Assembly (NCBI GenBank): GCA_028641055.1 | Contig: CM054060.1 | Location: forward strand, 297,884,462 to 297,948,461 | Length of the DNA: 64,000 nucleotides | Direction of reading: 5' to 3' | From: Alopecurus myosuroides | Lineage: Eukaryota; Streptophyta; Magnoliopsida; Poales; Poaceae | Part shown: positions 34,976 to 44,904 of the stretch, one piece after another | Layout of the letters: the number at the start of each line of letters is the position of its first letter | How positions within the stretch are numbered: the stretch's first letter is position 1 | Translations under genes and position numbers: made by a program | Notes under the pieces: model-generated | The model's input: only the letters and a program-made list of their open reading frames with translations | The model's database searches: none | Told to the model about the DNA's origin: nothing

Positions 34976-37240
34976 TGGTTTTTAAAGGGTTGGTAATTTT
35001 AATTCATCACCCTTGATAACATTCTTGGGAATAGACTAAACATTGGTTTCTAAAAAAAAGGTTGGTAATTTCCATTCATTGCCCTTCATAACTTTCTTTG
35101 GAAATAAAAATATATATTGGTTCTTAAAAGTTAGTAATTTCCATTCATCTCCATTGATAACATTCTTGGGGGAGTTATAAAAATATGTTTTCAAAGGGTT
35201 GGTAGTTTCCACTCATCTCCCTTGATTACTTTGTTTGGAAAGAAATATATATAGATTTTTAAAGGGTTTGTAATTTCCATTCATCTCCGTTGATAACATT
35301 CTTGGGAAATTATATATAGGTTTTTAAAGGGTTGGTAATTTTCATTCATCACCCTTGATAACATTCTTGGGAATAAACTATACATAGGTTCCTAAAAAAA
35401 AGGGTTGGTAATTTCCATTCATTGCCCTTGATAACTTTCTTTGGATATATTAATATATATTGGTTCTTAAAAGTTGGTAATTTCCATTCATCTCCATTGA
35501 TAACATTCTTGGGAAAAATTATATATAAGTTTTTGAAGGGTTGGTAATTTTCATTCACCACCCTTGATAACATTCTTGGGAATAGACTAAACATTGGTTT
35601 CTAAAAAAAAGGTTGGTAATTTGCATTCATGTCCCTTGATAACTTTCTTTGGAAATAAAAATTTATAATGGTTCTTTAAAAGGTTGGTAGTTTCTATTCA
35701 TCTCCCTTGATAACATTCTTGGGAAAATTATATATATGTTTTCAAAGGGTTGGTAATTTGCATTCATCTCTCTTGATAACATTCTTGGGAATAGACTATA
35801 TAATGGTTTTTGAAAAAGGTTGTTAATTTTAATTCATTGTCCCTTATGAAATTCTTGGGAAATAAAAATATATAGTGGTTTCTAAATAAGGTTGGTAATT
35901 TCCATTATCTCCCTTGATAACATTCTTGGGGAAGTTATAAAATATGTTTTCAAAGGGTTGGTAGTTTCCATTCATCTCCCCTGATTACTTTGTTTGGAAA
36001 GAAAATATATATAGGTTTTCAAAGGGTTGGTAATTTCCATTCATCTCCGTTGATAACATTCTTTGGAAATTATATATAGGTTTTTTAAAAGGGTTGGTAA
36101 TTTTCATTCACCACCCTTGATAACATTCTATGGAATAGACTATACATTGGTTTCTAAAAAAAATGTCGGTAATTTCCATTCATCTCCCTTGATAATTTCT
36201 TTGGAAATAAAAATATATATTGGTTCTTAAAAGTTGGTAATTTCGATTCATCTCCATTGATAGCATTCTTGGGAAAAATTATATATACGTTTTTGAAGGG
36301 TTGGTAATTTTCATTCATCTCCCTTGATAACATTCTTGGGAATAGACTATATACTGGTTTTTGAAAAAGGTTGTTAATTTTAATTCATTGTCCCTTATGA
36401 ATTTCTTGGGAAATAAAAATATATATTGCTTTCTAAAAAAGGTTGGTAATTTCCATTCATCTCCATTGATAACATTCTTGGGGGAGTTATAAAAAATATG
36501 TTTTCAAAGGGTTGGTAGTTTCCATTCATCTCCCTTGATTAGTTTGTTTCGAAAGAAATATATACAGGTTTTCAAAGGGTTGGTAATTTCCATTCATCTC
36601 CGTTGATAACATTCTTTGGAAATTATATATAGGTTTTTAAAAGGGTTGGTAATTTTCATTCACCACCCTTGATAACATTCTTGGGAATAGACTATACATT
36701 GGTTTTTGAAAAAGCTTGTTAATTTTAATTCATTGTCCCTTATGAATTTCTTTGGAAATAAAAATATATATTGGTTTCTAAAAAAGATTGGTAATTTCCA
36801 TTCATCTCCATTGATAACATTCTTGGGGGAGTTATAAATATGTTTTCAAAGGGTTGGTAGTTTCCATTCATCTCCCTTGATTACTTTGTTTGGAAAGAAA
36901 TATATATAGGTTTTCAAAGGGTTGGTAATTTCCATTCATCTCCGTTGATAACATTGTTGGGAAATTATATATAGGTTTTTAAAAGGTTGGTAATTTTCAT
37001 TCATCACCCTTGATAACATTTCTTGGGAATAGACTACACATTGCTTTCTAAAAAAAAGGTTGGTAATTTCATTCATTGCCCTTGATAACTTTATTGGGAA
37101 ATAAAAATATATATTGGTTCTTAAAAAGTTGGTAATTTCAATTCATCTCTGTTGATAACATTCTTGGGAAAATTATATATAAGTTTTTGAAGGGTTGGTA
37201 ATTTCCATTCATCTCCGTTGATAACATTCTTAGTGCAACA
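34975..37240. repeat. satellite array 2, 65-72 bp monomers in higher-order units
   Basis: More than 30 monomers share GGTTGGTAATTTCCATTCAT and TTGATAACATTCTTGGGA but fall into about five types by their variable middle: AATAGACTATACATTGG, AATAAAAATATATATTGG, GAGTTATAAAAATATG, AAAGAAATATATATAGG and AATTATATATAGG. The five types recur mostly in the same order, giving a period near 340 bp, with shorter three-type versions between. The right edge runs straight into the PPR gene. The array is open on the minus strand in places, but this is not coding. Confidence 0.85.
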
Positions 37241-39719
37241 TTCTTGGTAATTTCCAGCACGTCCAAGCATGTCTACGATGCATACATGATGTTCTGGTGT
37301 TGGGGTGATCCCAAATGTTTCTGACATATTGTGATAATACTTCCATCCTTCATCAGCAAGTCCAGAGTGGCTGCAAGCTGACAAAAGAGCAATAAACGTA
37401 CTTCTCGTGGCCTTCATTCCAGACTGATTCATCTTATGGAAAAGTTGTATCGACTGCAACCCATGCCTATGAAATCCTAAAGCTGATATCATGGAGTTCC
37501 AGCAAGCAATCGATTTTTCAGCACAGGATTCAAATACTCTGACAGCAATGTCGAGTCTTCCACACTTACTGTACATATCAACTAGAGAAGCTGAAATAAA
37601 AACATTATTTTGAACATCAGACTTGACCACATGCCCATGTATGCTCTTTCCATGTCTAAGATCCCTGAGTTGAGTGCAAGCGCAAATAATACCGACTGTA
37701 GACATTTCATTTGGCGCAAAATCTTCCATCTTCTGATAGAACTGTAACGCTCTCCAACCTTGGTTATTCTGTGCAAAACCAGAGATCATACAGTTCCAGG
37801 AGCACAAATTTCTATCTCCGATACTATAGAATATTAACTCAGCACTTTCAGTATCTGCGAACCGGAAATACATGGTTAGCAGGGCATTTTTCACCCTCAA
37901 ATTGCATGCAAGGAAGTGCTTCAGTGACATGCAGTGGATGGACTTTCCAAGGGACTGAAGTTTAAGAGTTCCACATGCTGATAAAACACTAACTAGCGTA
38001 ATGCTGTCAGGATTTTCTGGGAAAGATGAATGCATGAACTGAAAGGCTTCCAACGCATCTCCGTGCAGTCCATTCTGTACACAGCCTACTATGGCTGTAT
38101 TCCATGAAATAATATCTGATACCAACATTATACTCTCCAACAGCGCAAAGGCAGCCAATGAGTACCTGCAGCATATGTACATGTGCATCAACGCATTAAC
38201 AACTGAAACTGCAGTCAGAAATCCAGACTTCAGGACAAAAGAATGAACTGCTTTGCCAAAGCTTAGGTGTTCTGAACAAGAGCATGAAGGTATAACTGCT
38301 AGTATGGTGGTCAAAGTGCATCTTAAACCTTCAGAAAGCAGCTCTTTGAACATAGATTGTGCCTCTATTCCCAACGAGTCATCTCTTGAGTAACCAGAAA
38401 GTATTGTGTTCCATGAGATCACATCGCGTAGTGGCATTGTCCCGAACAAAAGGTTCGCAGTAGATGGGTCATCACATTTCATATACAAATCAAGTAAGCT
38501 GTTTCCTATAGAAGAATCCTCATAGAGTAGGCCATTTCTGACTATGTATCCATGGATTTGCTTCCCTTCGCAGATTAGTCCTTGATCAGCACAGCCTGAA
38601 ATTACAGTCACCAAAGTGGCAAGGTCTGGCTGGTACTTTGATATCATTTCTCGGAACACAATTAGGGATTCACCGACTTTTTCGTTCTCAACAAATCCCT
38701 TGATCATAGCATTCCATGACACCAAGTTTCTGTTAAAAATTCTCAAGAAGACTGCCTCTGCATCCTTGGGAAACCCAAGCTCAGAATAAAATGTTATCAG
38801 GGAATTCGGCACCGAGCAAGATGAAGTGTCCTCAAAACCAAGCTTGATAACACAGCTATGGACAGACTCACCAAAGGAGAAAATATCCTTTGCACGAGAA
38901 GACGCTGAAAGGACAGAAGACAGAGTCACCTCATCTGCCTGAATTGCCAGACGCATCATTTCTCTGAAGTACCAAGCTGAAACGTCAAAAATTCCATTAA
39001 ATGTGCTACCGCCTATCATAGAATTCCATGAGGTGGTGTCGCAACACGGCATCCTCCAAAACACAGCCTCTGAAGCACAGAAACTTCCGCACTTGGCATA
39101 CATGTCGACCAGGGCATTGCAAAAGTTCAGGTCAGCGTCGAGGCGTCTTTTCACGGCGGCGGCATGGAGTGACATCCCAAGGTCTAGATCGCCTGCGCGC
39201 GAGGCCCCTGACACCATGACGACCATGGTCGTCGAATCGAATGCCCCGAGTGCAGCCATCATTCGCCGGAAAAGGACCACGGCATCGTCGAGACGGCTGC
39301 TCTGCGTCAGTGCTCCAATCGCTGCGTTCCACAGGATCACGTCCGGTTCGGCAGCCTCGTCGAACAGCATCAGAGCGGAGCGCACGTCGGCGCCCCTCCG
39401 GGTGTAGGGCCGAGAGGAGGGAGGTGCGCACGGGCGGGTCCAGCACGGCGCCGGACTTGAGGGACGCGCAGTGCAGGGACCGTACGGAGTCGGCGTCGAG
39501 GGCCGCGCCGTTCCTGAGCGCGCGCACAATGGAGCTGGCCCGTATTCCGCGGGGCGTTCCGTCGAGCAGGTGGCGAGCGTCTTCGACCGCGCGCGCATGG
39601 TGGAGGAAGGCGACGAGGAGGTGCGGCCTTGGAGGCGTGGGGATTTGCGGCAGGAGGTTGGTTGCGGCATGGAGGCCGGGGCTCACGGCGGCGAGCAGCC
39701 TGCGAGCTCGACGTAGCAT
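37241..39719 (-). pseudogene. PLS-class PPR protein gene, 3' end replaced by satellite
   Basis: Pentatricopeptide repeat proteins bind organelle RNA in editing, splicing or processing. The start is ATG at 39719, giving an arginine-rich, acid-poor N-terminus (MLRRARRLLAAVSPGLHAAT) that could be a mitochondrial presequence. Around twenty PPR motifs of P, L and S type follow, with phrases such as NALVDMYAKCG and SWNSMISALG. One extra base near 39407-39409 shifts the frame after TSLLSA; both frames are clear repeats on their sides. The last recognisable motif is HHVCIVDMLGRAG, beyond which satellite sequence supplies the reading frame to a stop near 37121. Any E or DYW domain is missing. It is intronless, as is usual for the family. 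It is likely non-functional unless the shift is an error and the E region is dispensable. Confidence 0.85.
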
Positions 39720-40187
39720 CAAAGGGAATAGTTGGGTGGGACCCAACACGCGCGTCCCTTCCCACCGTTCCAGCAGCGAGACAGCTCCGAGCGAGCGCTC
39801 GCGCGCTCGACACAAAGAGATTTCGATTAACCATATTGTTTCGTTACAGTTAATCCTATTTTCTGTTTTTACATACTCGTTTTCATTTTCCCAGAGTTTA
39901 TGGACTTTTCATAGTTTCATTTTCTTGACTGTTAAAATATTCTGTTTTAACTTGTCACTGGGGTGACTCAGCTTTACAGCCAAGTTAGCCAAGTTTCGTT
40001 GAGACACCCAGCCAGAAGTATGGGAAAGGGACACTGTTTCTCCCTCCTGCATTATTGTCTGCGGAGGCAGGGCTCCTCCACATCCTCTACGCACTCCGTC
40101 CGGCCGCCTCCCTAGACTCGCCCAAAATTTCACGCATTTCCGCCTCTTCTTGACCAGTACAGTTGATCGACGGTGGAGTGCGCCGGC
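39720..40187. promoter_or_regulatory. shared upstream region, PPR and AP2 gene 1
   Basis: The PPR remnant and AP2 gene 1 are divergently arranged, with 468 bases between start codons. The part from about 39955 to 40187 matches the flank of AP2 gene 2 (51050-51259), including CACTGTTTCTCCCT, CATCCTCTACGCACTCCGTC and CGCCCAAAATTTCAC. Promoter and 5' UTR were therefore duplicated along with the gene. No TATA box can be assigned with confidence. Confidence 0.5.
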
Positions 40188-41040
40188 ATGAGTGAGCTCG
40201 CTGCGGAGCACGTGGAAGCTGTGGAATGGAGGAGGAAGGAGATGGCTACGTCGGCCAAGCCGGAATCGGATGGCGGGACAGAGACCCGCATCGTGCACCG
40301 GCTAAGGAGCGGCGCGTACGGGGCGTGGATATGGGATCGGTCTAGCCGGACCCAGGTACGGCTCGGCACCTTCGACACCGTCCAAGACGCCTACAAGGCG
40401 TGCGGCGCCGCCAAGCTGCCCCGGCGACCCCGCGCGAGGAGGAAAGTGGACAGATCAGAATCGGATGCCCGAACCGGTTTCCGCGGCGTGTACCGCCGAC
40501 GAACCGATGCGTTCGGGGCGTCGATCTGGGACCTGTCTAGCCGGTCCGAGGTTTGTGCCGAAGACGCGGCCGGTGCAAGGAGGCCGTCCAAGTTCCGCGG
40601 CGTATCCCGGACCTGCAGCGGCAAGTACGGGGCGATGATCCGACAGAAGGGCCCTCAGGTGTGGCTCGGCAGCTTCGATACCGCCGAGGAGGCCGCCAGG
40701 GCGTACGACGCCGCGGCCGTCAAGCTGCACGGCGCCAGGGCTATCACCAACTTCGGTCCGGACAGCAGCGTCATGCCGGGTACGCAGCACGACGATCTGT
40801 CGACGGCGGAGTGGCAGCAGGTGGACGAGTTGCTCAAGGATATGGACTCCACCGATGTGAGTTGCTACTACATCTGCAGCTGATCGAGGCTCGAGCTGCC
40901 TGTTTCCTTTTTCTTGTGTATAGTCATGGGATTAAATTGTGCTGATTTAGTTATGCCCTGGTGATTAGGACAAGGAGGCGCTGATTGACGCGGCTGCAAT
41001 TCTTCACCAGATTGCGGTAGCGGCGAACCAACATAAATGA
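40188..41040 (+). CDS. triple-AP2-domain protein, paralogue 1, middle domain reduced
   Basis: Two exons by splice signals: 40188-40856 and 40969-41040, with donor GAT|GTGAGT and acceptor TTAG|GACAAG; 246 residues. AP2 repeat 1 is at residues 31-77 and has lost the usual RGV (it reads TRIVHRL). Repeat 2 at about 96-125 begins [20 protein letters not shown] but lacks the WLG..F..AE..A core. Repeat 3 at 133-189 is complete ([40 protein letters not shown]). The C-terminus has [15 protein letters not shown] and ends [16 protein letters not shown]. The A-TNF ending and the G-Y-G-A-I pattern resemble RAV-type AP2 domains, but there is no B3 domain. The probable role is nuclear DNA binding. It is a duplicate of the gene at 51260, and looks like the decaying copy. 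Confidence 0.8.
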
Positions 41041-41518
41041 TGATCCAAGCGCAGCGGCAAACTGATGATGAACATTCGTGACTCGTAGGCTAATAGTCAT
41101 TTTTGGCTCGGAAGAACAATGTTGGGGTAGCCTTGGCACCGGTGCATATGCATTCTATATTTATAAAAAAAAATACATAAAATGTTCGCACGTAAATCTT
41201 AACATTCACCCAAAACCGATATTTTTTGTGACTTGTGTAAAAAAGACGCTAAAACAAGCCTTTTCACGAGACATTTTTTATCATTTTTATATAAGACACA
41301 AAAAATACCGCTTTTTGCTGAAGCAACTTTACGCACACATATTATGTTAATATCTATATGTGAACATTTGTTTTCGAATTTTTTGACATTGTAAAATGTG
41401 TTTTTTAAATACCCGGTGCATATGCATTGAGGAGCCAAAACAGATTTCTATAGATTATTTTGGTAAATAGCGTGTGTTTGGGAAAAGCCCTCGAGCAGCC
41501 AAAATGGTGATTAACACA
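41041..41518. other. AP2 gene 1 3' flank and possible small element
   Basis: Similarity to the flank of AP2 gene 2 continues to about 41095 (CATTCGTGACTCGTAGGCT). The phrase CCGGTGCATATGCATT occurs near 41136 and 41414 in direct orientation, enclosing 280 AT-rich bases; its TGCATATGCA core is palindromic. This may be a MITE, but no clear inverted ends or target duplication were found. Confidence 0.35.
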
Positions 41519-42247
41519 GAAGAGCATCTCCAGCTGCATCCCCTAATTTATGTTTAGTATCCACTAAGTTGTGTCATCTATAGGTACCACACACTGGTCG
41601 GACACATTTCGGGGTGCTACCCACAGGGCATACCCAAATCAAAATAAAACCAAATTTTTTATATCTAATCATACCAAAAGCATCAAATTGCAGTCATATT
41701 TGACGATTTTCACGTACCAGAAATTTGAACAAACCGAACCCTAACTAGCCGGCGACATCCACTCATAGTCGAAGATGTTGACGATGACGTCGTCGAAAGG
41801 CTTCGGCTGCTATGATCGGACCGACTCCGTTGCTGGGTTCCAGCATCACCGTGGTAGGATGCTTCGCTTGATTCTCCACCGACGCGCCGAACATAAGGTA
41901 GAATTCGGGGGGAATCTCGCAGGTCAACAGGGAGGCGCGACGGTGGCCTCGCCTCGTTTGCAAAGCGGAGAAGCGCAATGGTGAAGCCGTGCGTGTCCCC
42001 GTCGCCAACGACATCACGTAGCGTCTCCGAAACGAGCCAACCCCGCGGGAGATCCTCCTGCTCCGGCACCTTCTTGATGACGTCCGGCTCCAACATGGGA
42101 TTCTTTTCCGCGTGCGCCATCGCTCGTGGTGGTGCACGACACGATGGCTCTGTCGGTACATGTGCTTCAGTGGCCCGCTGACGTGCCCAAGCGACGACGC
42201 CCTCGAGTGTACAACCGCACCACCAATACTTCTGATGCTCTGATGCC
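41519..42247. mobile_element. left part of possible TIR element split by element B
   Basis: Begins AGAGCATCTCCAGCTGCATC, a terminal type common in grass TIR transposons. A weakly matching inverse (GTGCCGTGGAGATCTAA) lies near 49813-49829. With the Gypsy element removed the span would be about 1.5 kb and would enclose the open frame described in the next entry. The inverted ends match only partly. Confidence 0.3.
41710..42247 (-). pseudogene. 3' part of unknown ORF cut by Gypsy insertion
   Basis: On the minus strand the frame continues the one at 49059-49371 once element B and one copy of its ATGCC duplication are ignored; the junction falls at DGWA/SEHQ. This part has WWCGCTLEGVVAWARQR and LPRGWLVSETLRDVVGDGD. 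It ends in a serine-rich tail and a stop at 41710. A second frame over 41763-41910 (with PPEFYLMFGASVENQA) looks more protein-like at the end, so a frameshift near 41910 is possible. I recognise no domain. It may be a transposon-borne gene. Confidence 0.5.
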
Positions 42248-43846
42248 TGATACGTTGCAAACGTATCTATAATTTTGATGCTCCATGCTTGGTTTCTATC
42301 CAATGCCCTTATGTTTTCTACATGTTTTCTATCGTTTTTCGGATGTTTTCATAGACTAACCTATTAACAAGATGTCACGGGCCAGTTGCTATTTTTCTGT
42401 TGTTTTTCTATTTCATGAAAGTTCTTAAGGAATTATCTCGGAAAGGCCTGAAAATCCACGGAGATCATTTTTTACCCGGAACGAAGACGGAGTCCAAAGA
42501 AGAGCCAGAGGGGGCCAGGGGGAACCAGGAGGGTGCCAGGCGCGCCCCCCCTGGGCCGCGCCTGGTGGGCCCCTGGCGGCCATGGCCATCGCCTCATGCC
42601 GTCTCTTCGCTCATAAATTGCCTTTCAACCCTAAAAATGACGGGGATGGAGTTATTTTCCATGAAACATACACAGAGGCATCGTCACCTTGAAAGTCCAA
42701 TCTAGTGCTTCTAGAATCCTACCCCAGCACCCTGCCGGAAAGGGGGATCGTCATCGGAGGCCTCTACATCGCCATGATCGCCTCCAGACAGATGCTGAGT
42801 AGTTCGTCTCGGGATTACGGGTCCATAGCAGTAGCTAGATGATTGTTCTCTCCCATATGCCTCCATTTTTACAGTCTCGTGAGCTGCCTCACATGATCGA
42901 GACCACCATTATGTAATTATGCATGTTGTGTTTGCTGGGATCCGATGAACCATGAGATTATGATTAAATTGTATATATCAATCTGAGATGCTTTACTTAT
43001 ATTTGTAGAGAGTTTTAATCTCGTCTTGCAATGCTCTTCGGTGTTTATAATTACCTTGGCCACGTAGTTGTTTTCACCTCCAAAAGAGGGTTTATATGCT
43101 AGATAGTAGGGAGGATGTTCTATTGCCACAAGGGAGAAAACATTGGTGTTCGTGTCTACGTACGAGGACCACTTCTTACATTACGTATTATTCTTAATGC
43201 ATTTGTCTGGTACACATAAAGCAATCACTTCGTTGCTTCAACTTAATACTAAGAGATTTGTTGGATAGCTTTCTTGAGGTGGACTTTCAGATATGGATGC
43301 ATGCTTGATAGCGTTCCATATGCCTTGACGTAATGCCTACAATGTTAGAACCCGTGAACTATATCTCGTCATAATAGTATTGTTATATGTTCATGATTGT
43401 TCAATTTCCCAGCTGTAATTTGTTCATCCAGCATGTTTGTTTTCTTTGGAGAGACACCACTAGTGAACTTATGGCCCTCGGTCCTATTTTCCTCATATTG
43501 CAATCTTCTTTTAAGCACTTTTGAGAACTGATTCCTTGTTGTTCCATTTTTTACTTTTATTTTTTTCCAGAACTCGGTATGTTTAATTCTCCTGTTTTCA
43601 GCAAAACCGGAAGATTGACAACCTTCCGGAAAGTTGGGGGCATGAGATAGTTTGTGCTTGTGTGCAGATTCCACGCTTGGTCAACATCGATAAACGGCGC
43701 CGTTGATACAAGCAACCTTCTTCAAGACTACAAAGTTCTACTGATTCGATAAACACTTTGTTCCGCACTGGAAGAAAATTTCTGCTAGACTATATCATAC
43801 CTTCCACTTGGGGTCTCCCAACGAGCGTGTGATCACGTCAGCATCA
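42248..43846 (+). repeat. element B 5' LTR
   Basis: Opens TGATACGTTGCAAACG and closes CACGTCAGCATCA; 1,599 bp. Close relative of the element A LTR without its MITE. A shortened stretch near 43105 lacks the GGGTTCATGCC phrase present in the other copies. Confidence 0.9.
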
Positions 43847-43857
43847 AGTACTTTTTC

Positions 43858-43875
43858 TGGCGCCGTTGCCGGGGA
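43858..43875 (+). promoter_or_regulatory. element B primer binding site
   Basis: TGGCGCCGTTGCCGGGGA, 11 bases after the LTR, is the classic Athila primer site attributed to tRNA-Asp. Confidence 0.9.
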
Positions 43876-43899
43876 CTAAGGAATTTTCGAACTTAGGAA

Positions 43900-44904
43900 T
43901 ACACCTCACGAGGACAAGAAAATTGAACCTATAAATTCTATACAAGTTCAAATACATGAGAACATGAGAATGTTAGCTCAAATACGTGCTACAAGAGAAA
44001 GAGAAGCTGAAATTGCTAAAAAAACTGCTAAAAGTGGGCCTGTTAAAATTTATACCATCCAAACCTTTGAAGAAGTGAAAACTTTCAGTACCAATGAGTA
44101 TCCTAATGCTTCTAAACATGTTTATGTCAAAACAAATGGGATTGGAGAGGTTAGAACTTTAGGTAGAAGGAGTCCCAAAAGTTTTGAGATTAAAAACATT
44201 TCTAGTGAGAAAATTGTTGCAAGTGGGATTGAGGATAATATGACTTTAGGAGAATTTTTCCCACCATGTTTGAGGATGATAAACTTGATTTCAATAATTG
44301 GACCATCTCTGATGTTATTAAGTTCTTACAAAAATTAGCTAAAGATCCTAATGCTAGTAAGATAAATATTGCTTTCACTAAATATATCTCTAATTCTCTC
44401 ATCGAAGCTAAGAAAGAAAGGCTCAAAATTGAAGCCTCTGTTCCTAGAAAATTGTAATATGGTTGGGAACCCACTACTAGAATAAGAGTGAATGATTTTG
44501 ATTGCAATTCTTTGTGTGATTTTGGTGCAAGTTCTTCTATTATGCCTAAAAGTTTATACGATATGCTTGACTTGAAACCATTGGATGAAAGTATTTTGGG
44601 AGTGCATCTTATAGACTCCATTGTTAAAAGATCTATGGGAAGGATTGATGATGTTCTTATTATTGCTAATGATAATTATGTCCCTGTTGATTTTCTTATT
44701 TTTGATATTGAATGGAATGCTTTTTGTCCTATCATTTTGGGGAGACCTTTTCTTCGCACCGTTGGTGCCATTATTGATATGAAAGAGGGAATTATAAGAT
44801 TTTTCCCCCTTAAAAAGGGCATGGGACATTTACCTAGAAATATAATGAAGATACCTTTTGAGTCCCTTGTGAGGACTAATCATGATTCTATTGATAATAC
44901 CTGA
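43900..44904 (+). pseudogene. Athila gag-protease remnant, element B
   Basis: The frame at 43964-44338 is lysine-rich. After a frame change, 44266-44457 encodes DKLDFNNWTISDVIKFLQKL, and after a TAA 44488-44904 encodes a retropepsin-like domain. That domain shows LCDFGASSSIMPKSLYDML, with D-F-G in place of the expected D-S/T/L-G, and the downstream flap and ILGRPFLRTVGAIID. This is the aspartic protease fold placed between gag and pol in Athila elements. The stops and shifts make it non-functional. Polymerase sequence is missing after it. Confidence 0.75.

Noticed and set aside
34975..37240. CRISPR-like spaced repeats
   Set aside because: The genome is plant, and the variable middles are themselves repeated types, not unique spacers. 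This is a satellite.
37121..37240. Continuation of the PPR protein (VINGDEWKLPT and beyond)
   Set aside because: These residues are encoded by satellite monomers and recur in the array; they are not PPR sequence.
40173..40187. Upstream start for AP2 gene 1
   Set aside because: The codon at 40173 is GTG. The first ATG is 40188 and matches the start of the paralogue at 51260.
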